From the NCBI GenBank assembly GCA_011799875.1, contig CM022301.1, positions 14,606,443 to 14,670,442 of the forward strand: a DNA stretch of 64,000 nt, in the 5' to 3' direction. A program made the position numbers and the translations under genes. The notes under the pieces are model-generated. The model was given only the letters and a program-made list of their open reading frames with translations, was not told the DNA's origin and ran no database searches. Positions 34,234 through 44,787 of this stretch are shown here, piece after piece. This stretch comes from Thinopyrum elongatum. Lineage: Eukaryota > Streptophyta > Magnoliopsida > Poales > Poaceae. Within the stretch, counting starts at the first letter, position 1. Each line of letters starts with the position of its first letter.

Positions 34234-34317
34234 ATATAGCAGCCGCGCATTTGATGTGTGTATCCGATCTCTAGTAGGCGAGATATAGCAGCCGCGCATT
34301 TGGTGTGTGTATCCGAT
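34234..34317 (+). repeat. Short direct duplication upstream of the DUF1618 gene
   Basis: TATAGCAGCCGCGCATTTG followed by TGTGTGTATCCGAT occurs twice in tandem (about 34234-34266 and 34285-34317), separated by CTCTAGTAGGCGAGA. It lies about 200 bp upstream of the ATG, so it may affect the promoter. No function is known. Confidence 0.6.
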
Positions 34318-34509
34318 GCGATGTTGGGCTGGACCAGGCTACTAGACGCGAAGGGCTGCTGTCGTCAAGATACTTATAACTGAAACGGAGGATCCAGATC
34401 CAGACAGCATCGACATTCCACATCTCCGCCCACATTCCACTAAAAAAAACATCTCCGCCCACATCACACGGAACCCTAAATCGATCGATCGAGTTCCTCC
34501 CATCAAGCA

Positions 34510-36487
34510 ATGGCCCCGGCGGCGACCACAAAAAAGAAGACAAAAGCAATGGCCCCGGGGGCGCAGGAGGATTGGTTCATCATGTACGCCATCCCCAAGG
34601 TGGCGGATGAGATGAGCAAGGAATTCCCCAATGCGTCCTTCACCTTCAACCAGGTTCCGCTCCTTTCCCACCTAACCGTCCCGAGTAACGTCGCTACCCC
34701 CGCCGGAAGCGTCGACTACCCGTACATCGCAGCTACTGACGACTGCGGCCTCCTGCTGCTCTGCGGTTACACCGCTGTCGGGCTCACCTACTACATCTGC
34801 GACCCGTATTTCCGCAGGACGCTCGGCGTCCTCCCCCCGACAGCCGATTCAACTGCCGCCACTCCGTCGGCCTCATCCGCAATCGCCGCCGCAGTGGGGT
34901 CATGGTGGCCAAGCTCAACACGGGGCTCTTCAATGCACAGGCCCGCTTCACACTCTCCTGCACCATGGACCTGTGCGAGTGGGTCAACAAGGAGGCCGAC
35001 TGCGGCCACATCATGGAGACAAAACCGTGCCGCTGGTGCTGCGATGGTGTCCTCTCCCACGAGGGATTCCTGTGGTGGTTCGACCTTTCTTCTTGTATAC
35101 TTGCCTGCGACCCCTTCCTAGATAGACCGCCGTTTTACCAAATCATGTTCCCGCATGTCCCTGACCCGCTGCGCTCAGCGTGGTTCCCAGTTCAAGGTGA
35201 CAAATACCGCTGCTTAAAGGTGAGCAAAGGCAGTCTACGGTATGTGCAGATCCATGGCGAACCCCCCCCCCCCCCCCCCCCCCCGGTCAGCATGTGGACG
35301 CTGTCCTCCAACAATCCGTCAAACGCGGCCTGGGAGCTTAAGCTCAAGGTGCACTTGACTGATATCTGGAGCCACCAGACCTACAAGTCTAGTATGCTTC
35401 CGGAGATCGTCCCCACGGTGGCGCTCGTCCACCCAATGAATGCCAACAAGGTTTACTTCTTCCTGGCCCAGCACATCTTCTGTGTCAACCTGAAGAAAAA
35501 GAAAGTGTGGCAGTGTCTGGAGTTGAACAATCAAGAGCTACCGGCACTCTCCTCCCTCGTGGTCCATCCCTGGAATTTGCCGGCAGGGACCACAAAAATC
35601 CATTTGTCTGGTACATCTTGTTCCTATTCTGTCTTAATTCTTTGGGGATTTGCTCGGTTCACAATAACATGCTAAATTGTTTTCAAGTGTTGATTTGATT
35701 GAGCACATAGCGCATGTTGTTATCATTTCTCATTTGTCTATGAACAAGGAAGCTATAAGTAATGCAACTATGAATCTCATGGACAGTTTGATCCTGGCTT
35801 TGGTTGTACGCTGGTGCCATTTGACAGCATAAATTTGTTTCTGCTGTTATGCTTTTTTGTTTATCCACTTGTTGCTGCCGACCAAGGACAGTATCTCTGT
35901 TTCTATTAAACTAATACACGCGTGAAGCAATAAAGACATCGCAATGTGGATAAATGCAGTGCAGTCTATATAACAGAAAAAAGTTTAGATCTTCATTTAC
36001 TATTTAGATATGGCTCATTGATGATGTATTATGCAGTCCTTCAGAAATAGCTGTGCATATCAGAATTCTAGAGTGACCAACTTGCATGCTGGAAATATGA
36101 GAGTTGTTTTAACAATATTTCATTAGTTCATGTGTTCTTCTTGCCAAATTTATGTTGCTTACTTTGCCCTAAATTCCGAATTAGTGATCAGATTGCTAAT
36201 ATATTAAATTTTGCCATCAATTATTTTCTTTGCTTAATTCGAAGGGTCTGATGATTCTCACGTCCCTGGGGTTCATTTCCTAGCTCAGTATGACTCGGTG
36301 GATGGTTTTCTTGAGAAAGCATTAGCTGTCATGATCAGGTGAGCCTGTATTTCACTCATGTGTGTCAATCATTATTGGCCTTACTCTAAAACATCCATTT
36401 GCTACATTACGAGTGTCTTGTTTCAGAACCTAATGAGTGTGCTATTGTTTCAGGTCGTGTCCCGAATTGTTTGGCATGGATATGTAG
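34510..36487 (+). CDS. DUF1618-domain protein gene, with an apparent frameshift
   Basis: Exons 34510-35610, 36245-36338 and 36454-36487 join in phase with GT-AG introns. Features of the grass DUF1618 family include WVNKEADC, GFLWWFDLSSCILACDPF, SLRYVQIHG, VSMWTL, DIW, and VALVHPMNANKVYFFLAQHIFCVNL. The family's function is unknown and there is no F-box. The N-terminal frame (from ATG 34510, Kozak-like AAGCAATGG) and the rest are offset by one base. The switch lies in a C run near 34830, so either this allele is a pseudogene or the run is mis-sequenced. A run of 23 C (35262-35284) encodes a poly-Pro stretch and is another error-prone spot. An acidic frame at 36620-36702 may be an alternative last exon. 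CACTA element B sits 218 bp after the TAG stop. Confidence 0.65.
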
Positions 36488-36619
36488 ATCTAAGCTCCAA
36501 TTGTTTCATTCCAATGTTTTGGGTGGGAATGCATTAATTTATTGGGTATTGCTGGGCTAAAGGAAGTTCATAAGACCAATTATTGCAAACCTAAATTGTG
36601 GAGAATTATGCCTATCCAG

Positions 36620-36702
36620 GTCTGGATGAACTTGTAGAAGACGAAGATCACTCTGTGACCATGGAGGAATCTGATGACGGAGATGACTCCGAGATGGAGT
36701 AA
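36620..36702 (+). pseudogene. Acidic terminal exon remnant split by element B
   Basis: After a possible acceptor (CTATCCAG) the frame LDELVEDEDHSVTMEESDDG and onward ends at TAA (36700-36702), directly before the CACTA insertion. Removing the transposon and one ACT copy, the same frame continues after 49094 as LEEDGNDCEMTEEPEED then a stop. So the transposon split a long acidic tail. I could not find a splice path that joins this frame in phase to 36454-36487, so its link to the DUF1618 gene is inferred. Confidence 0.5.
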
Positions 36703-36704
36703 CT

Positions 36705-37011
36705 CACTAGTAGAAAACAGGGCTTTGGTCCAGGCCTGAAAAGCCCATTAATCCCGGTTCACTCACGAACCGGGACCAATGGGTGCATCGGTCCCGGTTC
36801 GTGAGGCCAGGGCGCCGGCCGGGCCTCGGGGGCCATTGGTCCCGGTTCGTGAGACCCCTTTGGTCCCGGTTCCAGACACGAACCGGGACCAATGGGCCTC
36901 GCTCCTGGCCCAGAACCATTGGTCCCGGTTGGTGGCTGGAACCGGGACCAAATGGGGTCCTTTAGTCCCGGTTCTAGCCACAAACCGGGACCAAAGAGAT
37001 GCCTATATATA
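36705..37011 (+). promoter_or_regulatory. 5' terminus, subterminal hairpins and first promoter of element B
   Basis: Five or so inverted pairs of GGTCCCGGTT / AACCGGGACCA are followed by TATATATA at 37004-37011. A leader exon ends at the splice donor at 37268/37269 (CCGTG|GTGAGCC). This is the promoter of the first transcription unit (coiled-coil protein, then transposase). The motif order matches the internal promoter at 42781-43044. Confidence 0.7.
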
Positions 37012-37383
37012 CCCCGTGAGCAGAGCAGTGAAGTGCTCTATTTTTTTGGCCGGCCGTGGGAGAGCTTTGTGGTGCTCTAGCTCACCTCCTATGCACATGA
37101 GGTGTTCGATGGAATGCCTGAGCCACACTTAAGCTTTCTCCTCTCGAAGCTCCTTGTCCAAGCTCCATTTTCCTCAAGATTTGTCTAGGTTTGGCGGTCC
37201 GTCCTGTCCCGTCCCCGTCCTCACCGCCGTCGATCGCCCGCGCCGATCTCGTCGCCGGCACCACCGTGGTGAGCCTCTTGTTCTTATCTTCTTTCTAAAA
37301 GAAAAATGTTCTTACTTGTATGATTTAGATAGATACTTGTGTAATTTTCTTACTTCTATTATTGTTTGTTATTATATAGTGCG

Positions 37384-37831
37384 ATGGTTTTGGTATCCGC
37401 CTCCGTTGGCCCTCGTCCTGTCTATGATTCGGATGTGGTATATATATTATCTTTTATGACTATTAGTTTCATTGAGTGTTTATGACAATTATGCCGACCA
37501 ACGTGGCATAGATTTTTTTATCTAGGAGGTATGTGAACCGGAAATTCCAACCAACCCTATTATCGAGAGGTTAAATTTAGTTGAAGAAGAAAACAATTAC
37601 TTGAAGGAAAAATTGAAAAAAATTGAGGAGGAGAAGATGATATTGGAGTTGCATGTTGCGGATGTCGTCGATGATCACAAGATCAAGATGGATGGAATGC
37701 GCTTCAAGATTAGAAAGTATAGAAAATATGCCATTCATACTGAGGCTTGGTATCATTATGCCGTTGGATCAATTGTTACCTTAGTTGCGATTATGATCGC
37801 ATTTGTTGTTGCATTGAAATATTTTAGATAG
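37384..37831 (+). CDS. Small coiled-coil tail-anchored protein of element B
   Basis: Exons 37384-37437 and 37526-37831 encode 119 residues, starting MVLVSASVGPRPVYD. A coiled coil (NLVEEENNYLKEKLKKIEEE) is followed by DVVDDHKIKMDGMRFKIRK and one hydrophobic C-terminal helix ending LKYFR. It is homologous to 6224-6677, with both exon borders conserved. It remains open although the transposase 175 bp downstream carries several stops, which hints at selection or simply a small target size. It has no known function. It could be translated from an alternatively spliced transcript of the transposase unit. Confidence 0.7.
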
Positions 37832-38006
37832 TTTCAATGTATGGTTTAATTAGATGCTCTGGAGAGCTATATGTTGTTCAATGAGAACTATGTATGTACT
37901 TTGGTTTTAATGTGATGATAAACTTCTATTGATTAATTTGGTCACTTCTGTATTCATGATGTTCTGTAATGTTTTTGACACACTTAATTATATATAATGC
38001 ACGCAG

Positions 38007-41000
38007 ATGAACCGGCAATAGATGTACGGTGACAGACGCACCTCCGAGTACATTAAGGGCGTGCATAATTTTCTCAAAGTGGCTGAGGCAAACAAGCAGA
38101 ATGGTTTTATGTGTTGTCCATGCCCTATATGTGGGAATACGAAGTCTTACTCTGACTCAAAAACCCTTCACACCCACCTGCTTTATAAGGGTTTCATGCC
38201 ACACTATGATGTTTGGACCAAGCATGGAGAAAGAGGGGTTATGATGGAAGACAGCGAAGAAGAAGAGGATGATGACAACTATGTGCCCCCTGAATACAGT
38301 GATGCTGCAACGAGGGAAGCTAAAGATCAAGAGGAACCAGACGATGTGCCCGATGATGATCTTCGCCGGGTCATTGTTGATGCAAAGAGACAATGCGAAA
38401 GTGAAAAGAAGAAGTTGAAATTCGATCGCATGTTAGAGGATCACAAAAAAGGGTTGTACCCCAATTGCGAAGATGGCAACACAAAGCTCGGTACCACACT
38501 GGAATTGCTGCAGTGGAAGGCAGAGAATGCTGTACCTGACAAAGGATTTGAGAAGCTACTGAAAATATTGAAGAAGAAGCCTCCAAAGGATAACGAATTG
38601 CCCGACAGTACGTACGCAGCAAAGAAGGTTGTATGCCCTCTAGGATTGGAGGTGCAGAAGATACATGCATGCCCTAATGACTGCATCCTCTACCGCGGTG
38701 CGTACGAGGATTTGAACACATGCCCGGTATGCGGTGCATTGGGTATAAGATCAGACGAAATGACCCTGGTGATGTTGACGACGAGCGCCCCAGGAAGAGG
38801 GTTCCTGCCAAGGTGATGTGGTATGCTCCTATAATACCACGGTTGAAACGTCTGTTCAGAAACAAAAGCATGCCAAGTTGATGTGATGGCACAGAGAGGA
38901 CCATAAGAAAGACGGGAAGTGGAGAGCACCCGCTGACGGGTCGCAGTGGAGAAAAATCGAGAGAAAGTACTGGGAGGACTTTGCAGGTGACGCAAGGAAC
39001 GTATGGTTTGGTTTAAGCGCGGATGGCATTAATCCTTTAGGGGAGCAGAGCAGCAATCACAACACCTGGCCCGTGACTCTATGTATCTATAACCTTCCTC
39101 CTTGGCTGTGCATGAAGCGGAAGTTTATTATGATGCCAGTTCTCATCCAAGGCCCTAAGCAACCCGGCAACGACATTGATGTGTACCTAAGGCCATTAGT
39201 TGAAGAACTTTTACAGCTATGGAATGGAAATGGTGTACGTGTGTGGGATGAGCACAAACAGCGGGAATTTGACCTGCATGCGTTGCTGTTTGTAACCATC
39301 AATGATTGGCCTGCTCTCAGTAACCTTTCAGGACAGACAAACAAGGGATACCACGCATGCACGCACTGTTTAGATGACACCGAAAGTATATACCTGGACA
39401 AATGCAGGAAGAATGTGTACCTAGGGCATCGTCGATTTCTTCGGACCAACCATCAATGTCGAAAGAAAGGCAAGCATTTCAAAGGCGAGGCAGATCACCG
39501 GAAGAAGCCCGCCATCCGTACCGGTGATCACATACTTGCTATAGTCAATGATTTACAAGTAATCTTTGGAAAGGGTCCCGGCGGACTATCTGTTCCGAAT
39601 GACGGTGAGGGACGCGCACCCATGTGGAAGAAGAAATCTATATTTTGGGACCTACCCTACTGGAAAGACCTAGAGGTCCGCTCTTTAATCGACGTGATGC
39701 ACGTGACGAAGAATCCTTGCGTGAACCTGCTAGGCTTCTTGGGCGTGTATGGGAAGACAAAAGATACACCAGAGGCACGGGAGGACCAGCAACGTGTGCA
39801 CGAAAAAGACGGCATGCCTCCAAAGCAGTATGAAGGTCCTGCCAGCTACGCTCTTACCATAGAAGAGAAGAAAATCTTCTTTGAATGCCTGCTCAGTATG
39901 AAGGTCCTGTCTGGCTTCTCGTCGAATATAAAGGGAATAATAAATATGTCAGAGAAAAAGTTCCAGAACCTAAATTATCATGACTGCCACGTGATTATGA
40001 CGCAACTGCTTCCGGTTGCATTGAGGGGGCTTCTACCGGAAAACGTTCGATTAGCCGTTGTGAAGCTATGTGCATTCCTCAATGCAATCTCGCAGAAGGT
40101 GATCGATCCAGAAGTCCTACCAAGGTTAAGGAGTGATTTGGCGCAATGTCTTGTCAGTTTCGAGCTGGTGTTCCCACCATCCTTCTTCAATATCATGACG
40201 CACGTCCTAGTTCATCTAGTCGACGAGATTGTCGTTCTGGGCCCTGTATTTCTACACAATATGTTCCCCTTTGAGAGGTTCATGGGAGTCCTAAAAAAAT
40301 ATGTCCGTAACCGCGCTAGGCCAGAAGGAAGCATCTCCATGGGCCATCAAACAGAGGATGTCATTGGGTTTTGTGTTGACTTCATTCCTGACCTTAAGAA
40401 GATTGGTCTCCCTCAATCGCGGTATGAGGGGAGACTGACTGGAAAAGGCACGCTAGGAGGGGACTCAATAATATTTAGGGATGGGCATTCCTGGTCTCAA
40501 GCACACTACACAGTTCTATAGAATTCTACTTTGGTGACCCCGTATGTCGATGAACACAAGAACATTCTGCGCTCCAAACACCCGGAGCAGTGTGACGACT
40601 GGATTACATGTGAACACATCAGGACTTTCGGCAGTTGGTTGCAAACACGTCTCAGGAGTGACAACACTGTTTCTGATGAGCTGTACTCGTTGGCCAGGGG
40701 ACCATCTTCGACTGTATTGACTTACAAAGGGTACGAGATAAATGGGAATACATTTTACATGATCGCCCAAGATCAAAAGAGCACCAACCAAAACAGCGGT
40801 GTCCGCTTTGTTGCAGCAACCAAGAGGGGAAATGACATATATTATTGTTACATAGTGGACATATGGGAACTTGACTATGGACATGATTTTAAGGTCCCTT
40901 TGTTTCAGTGCAAATGGGTCAATCTGTTAGGAGGCGGGGTACAGGTAGACCCACAGTACGTAATGACAACAGTGGATCTGAACAATCTTGGATACACACA

Positions 41001-41307
41001 CGAACCATTCGTCCTAGCCAATGATGTGGCGCAGGTTTTCTATGTGAAGGACATGTCTACCAAACCGAGATAAAGAAAAAATAAGGAAGCGAATACATCA
41101 TACGATGAGCCAAAGTGCCACATAGTTCTTTCAGGAAAAAGAGACATCGTGGGATTGGAGGGCAAGACAGACATGTCTGAAGATTATGAAAAGTTTCATG
41201 AAATTCCTCCCTTCAAAGTCAAGGCTGACCCAAGCACCCTGTTAAACGATAAAGATTATCCATGGTTACGGCGCAATAAGCAAAGGACACAAGCGAAGAA
41301 AAAGTGA
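38007..41307 (+). pseudogene. B TNP2-type transposase, broken
   Basis: It aligns along its whole length with the E and D copies: transposase-associated domain, acidic linker, zinc-type motif (HACPNDCILYRG, TCPVCGAL), Transposase_21 (SADGINPLG, FWDLPYWKDLEVRS, LIDVMHVTKNPC), DUF4218 (NLNYHDCHVIMTQLLPVA, NAISQKVIDPE), DUF4216 (YEINGNTFYMIAQDQ, YIVDIWELDYGHDF) and a Lys-rich end. Lesions are TAG at 38019-38021 (the Trp codon of the start motif), single-base losses near 38743 and 38866, TGA at 38884-38886, TAG at 40519-40521 and TAA at 41071-41073. The mutation load shows a long-immobile copy or one driven in trans. It also has INPLG for the usual INPFG. Confidence 0.85.
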
Positions 41308-41375
41308 AGACTTTCTCTCCACAACTATTATGATGATGCATTTGATCTAAAATATCACTGCAGTTACATGTGAAG

Positions 41376-42110
41376 AAATGAAATGCCTTTTGTAACAGAT
41401 GAGTTTCCGTCCGAAACCCTGATACTTCGAAAGAGATTGTTCATTTTGTACACGAAGTGCATCCAGCTTTTACCGTAACCCTCTCAACTTTTTAGCACAT
41501 GCTATGTGGGTGAAATGATGATACCATGCCAACTTTCAACCTTTTCAGAGTTCATTTGTAGTGTTTTTCAATTTCAGGGTCATTTAGCTCAAAAAAATCA
41601 GTAAATGCATGAAAAATACCAAATGAAGTCAGAAAGGGTTGAAAATTGATGATGTGGCTTTGAATGGTGCATTTTGAACACACAAAAAAGTTGCGAGTTC
41701 AAATAAGTTCAAAAAATGAAATCCCTTTGTAACAGATGAGTTTTCGTCCAAAACCCTGATACTTCGAAAGAGATTGTCCATTTTGTACACAAAGTGCATC
41801 CAGCTTTTGCCGTAACCCTCTCAACTTTTTAGCACATGCTATGTGGGTGAAATGATGATACCATGCCAAATTTCAACCTTTTCAGAGTTCATTTGAAGTG
41901 CTTTTTAATTTCAGGGTCATTTAGCTCAAAAAAATCAGTAAATGCATGAAAAATACCAAGTGAAGTCAGAAATGGTTGAAAATTGATGATGTGGCTTTGA
42001 ATGGTGCATTTTGAACACATAAAAAGTCTGGAGTTCAAATAAGTTCAAAAAAATGAAATCCCTTTGTAACAGATGAGTTTTCGTCCGAAACCCTGATACT
42101 TCGAAAGAGA
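41376..42110 (+). repeat. 330-bp tandem array after B transposase
   Basis: Two full copies and part of a third of a unit containing AAATCCCTTTGTAACAGATG, CCCTGATACTTCGAAAGAG and GCACATGCTATGTGGGTG, beginning near 41376, 41710 and 42048. The same unit occurs in D (61590-61870), E (8731-9340, inverted) and the small CACTA (29640-30090). It is followed by AT-rich sequence to 42575 with repeated CTCTAATAGCAAAAAGAAT. No gene seen. Confidence 0.8.
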
Positions 42111-42780
42111 TTGTCCATTATGAAACTCTAATAGCAAAAAGAATGAACTAAAAATAATCAATAAAAATATTCTGTTATGATCAACTAAAACAAAACTATA
42201 ATACTCTTCAATAGCAAAAAAAATCAACTAAAGAGCTTTGATAAAACTCTAATAGCAAAAGGAATCAACTAAAAATATTTTATAAACCTCTAGTATTTTT
42301 GAAACTAATTTTTTATAAAATTTATGCAACTTAAATTATCAAAGTATTTTTTGTTCAAAACATTAATAGCAAAAAGAATTTTTTTGTTAGAAACTTTAAT
42401 AGCAAACTAAAATAACAAAATATGTTTTTGATTAAATAGACATTTAAAATAACCTAAAAATTACCTAAAGCAAAATAAATCACTCAAAAACTCTAAAAAA
42501 TTAAGTAAAGCATAAAACAAAAAAAAAGTACAGAAAAAAATTAAAAAAATACTGCCTACAGTGCCACCACGGCCTGCATACGACTGAAAACCCAACTAGC
42601 ATGTTGGGCCAGGAAGCAGGCCCGCAGCGAGCCCAGTAGGCCCATAGGCATAGCAGTGTTACATTAGGCCCGTAGGCCTGCAGTACAGAGGAGTTCGAGA
42701 GGGAAGAGGCAGCAGAGCTTATAAATAGGTGTCGGGCGCTCCCAACTAGCGAGGTGGGACTAAACTCCCACCACCACGCT

Positions 42781-43044
42781 GCTGTGCAGGGCTATTGGTC
42801 CCAGTTGGTGGCACGAACCGGGACCAATGCCGCCCTTTGGTCCCGGTTCGTGGCACCAACCGGGACCAATGCCCCCCTTTAGTCCCGGTTGGTGCCACCA
42901 ACCGGGACCAAAGGTCTCTGTTTCTCGCCCTTTGGGCTGCTGAAAACTGACATTTGGTCCCGGTTGGTGGCACGAACCGGGACTAAAGGGGGGCATTGGT
43001 ATCGGTTGATGCCACGAACCGGAACCAAAGGCTTTCCTATATAA
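42781..43044 (+). promoter_or_regulatory. Internal promoter of B gene 2 with subterminal-type hairpins
   Basis: Four or more inverted CCCGGTTGGTGGCAC / ACCAACCGGGAC pairs (42796-43027) are followed by TATATAA at 43038-43044 and a leader. A second upstream TATA-like TATAAATA is at 42720-42727. Sequence from 42575 is homologous to 240-640 of E, including GGCCTGCATACGACT. It drives the Transposase_24/Ulp1 gene. Confidence 0.65.
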
Positions 43045-43399
43045 GTGGCACTTAGGAATTTTTCAGCAAGTTCTCACATTCTCCCCGACGTCGACACCCT
43101 GCTTCTCGTAGCTATCGCCGTCGCCGCGCCCTGCCCCGTCGCCACCCGCTCCTCGTCACCGTTGCCGTCGCCGTCGTCGGGCCTCCTCGCCGTCACTGCC
43201 CGCGATCCGGCTGCCGTCGCCGAGCTGCCCCGACGCCGTCCCCCTCCCACTGTGAGCCGCCGCGCCGTTCCTCTCCTCTTCCCCCTGCCCTGCGCTGCCG
43301 CAGCGCGCCGCCCCTGCCCTGTGCTGCCGCCGCGCCGCTGCCCTTGCCCTCCGCTGCCGCCGCGCGCCGCCCCTGCCCTGCGCGGCCGCCGCCGCCCCT

Positions 43400-43625
43400 G
43401 TATGTTATATGCATATATGTATGTGTATATATGTGTGTGTATGTATATATGTATGTGTATATATGTGTGTATATGTTCATAGCATTTTTTTTCATATATG
43501 TATTTTTTTTCATATATGTGGCTATATGTATTTTTTTGTTCATATATGTATTTTTTTTCATATATGTGGCTATATGTATTTTTTTGTTCATATATGTTCA
43601 TATGGATGGATGTATATATATATGA
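43400..43625. repeat. ATGTAT-type microsatellite
   Basis: Long run of TATGTATGTGTATATATGTG and CATATATGTATTTTTTT units in the leader of gene 2. The counterpart in D is at 60340-60600. It is preceded by a GC-rich, CGCCG-rich leader (43080-43400). Confidence 0.75.
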
Positions 43626-44194
43626 TGTCCATAGAATATTATTTTTGTTAGAAATTAGTTAAAATGAGGAGGGACGTCGGACATGACATGAGGGGGGACG
43701 TCGGACGTCGGACATGTCATGAGGGGTGAGCGTCGTTGTCGTCTACCCCCTCCCCGATAACTTCGACATGAGGGGGGACGTCAGATAAATGTTCAAATGT
43801 TAAAATAACCAAATAACCAAATAACAAAATAACAAAATGAGGAGTTGGGTGACCAAATGACCAATGTAGCGTTGTCGATCTCCTACCCCCTCCCGCCCCT
43901 ACCCGACAAACTCTCGAGGCCACCCAAACCCCTAGAAGAAAACTCCGGTAACTTCGACATGAGGGGGGACGTCGATCAACCCCCTCTCGCCCGACCAAGT
44001 CTATGTTTCATTTTATATCGCGGTGGACATATATCAAAGTTTGATCATATGTCAAAGTTTGAATTTTGACATATGCAACATTTGATCATATGTCAAAGTT
44101 TGATCATATGTCAAAGTTTGAATTTTGACATATGCAACAATATTTGATCATATGTCAAAGTTTGAATTTTGACATATGCAACAAAATTGGCCTG

Positions 44195-44400
44195 TTACTT
44201 CCGGTACTCCATTCCAAAACAATTTTGGAGAGCTTCGTACCATTATGCGCCTGTTACTTCCGGCTAATGATGAAGCCATGGTTTTCTTGAATCCTTTGAC
44301 ACTGACAACGTGATATATAGAAGGGTAGATGAGATCAGGAAAAATATGGACCATTTTCTGTACATCCAGAATGGCGCCATTTTGTTAAATCCCTTGTTTG
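44195..44400 (+). pseudogene. Captured SNF2-type helicase fragment in B
   Basis: In sense orientation it reads GTPFQNNFGELRTIMRLLLP then NDEAMVFLNPLTL, the end of Swi2/Snf2 motif III (SGTPxQNN) and what follows. About 100 residues' worth of sequence is present, disrupted by a stop. A longer, inverted-repeat version is in D (58590-59087). It is flanked on the left by an array of CATATGTCAAAGTTTGA units (44030-44190). It is outside the transposon's own protein genes, hence captured host sequence. Confidence 0.65.
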
Positions 44401-44499
44401 ACATTCATGAGAGAGGCGGTCCGGACGTCGGACATTCATGAGAGAACTCCGGTAACTCTTCAACATGAGGGGGGACGTCGATCAACCCCCTCTCGCCGG

Positions 44500-44690
44500 A
44501 CCAAACCCTAGAAGCGTCGAGGCCACCCCAAACCCTAGAAGCGTTGCCGAGGCCACCCCAAACCCTAGAAGCGTCGAGGCCACCCAAATTTACCAAGTTA
44601 AAAGAGCGTTGTCGAGGCCACCCCAAACCCTAGAAGCATTGTCGAGGCCACCCCAAACCGTAGAAGCGTCGAGGCCACTAATTAATATTC
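44500..44690 (+). repeat. Minisatellite with AAACCCTAGAAGCG units
   Basis: Five to six copies of about 27-30 bp (CCCAAACCCTAGAAGCGTCG then AGGCCAC) just upstream of gene 2. The inverted counterpart in D is at 58432-58552. AAACCCTA resembles the plant telomere unit, but the period does not fit. Confidence 0.75.
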
Positions 44691-44787
44691 CTTGTTGTGA
44701 TTAGCTAGCTAGGTCTATGTTTGCCACTAATATATCCATCTCTCATGTTTGTATATTAATTGCCATGTTGTAATATTTGCAGAAACT

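Larger units (their letters stand above)
30882..34509. other. Mostly unassigned sequence upstream of the DUF1618 gene
   Basis: It contains a short Stowaway-like MITE at about 31071-31128, the duplicated block 32958-33300 and a GC-rich segment after 33840. I see no convincing gene. The ORFs here are short, and the longest (33715-34299, minus) shows no family features. 34320-34509 is probably the core promoter and 5' untranslated region of the next gene, with TCGATCGATCGAG just before it. Confidence 0.4.

Noticed and set aside
33715..34299. Minus-strand ORF of 194 codons upstream of the DUF1618 gene
   Set aside because: It has no family features and overlaps the probable promoter of the gene. 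A short plus-strand Arg/Glu-rich frame over 33860-33960 is also too short to call.
42720..43080. Internal hairpin block of B as the end of a second, nested CACTA element
   Set aside because: No CACTA terminus or 3-bp duplication occurs beside it, and the same block is at the homologous place in D and E, so an internal promoter is the better reading.
44500..44690. Telomere-like AAACCCTA units (also 58432-58552)
   Set aside because: The unit is about 27-30 bp with GAAGCGTCGAGGCC between the AAACCCTA parts, so it is a minisatellite and not a telomeric (AAACCCT)n array.
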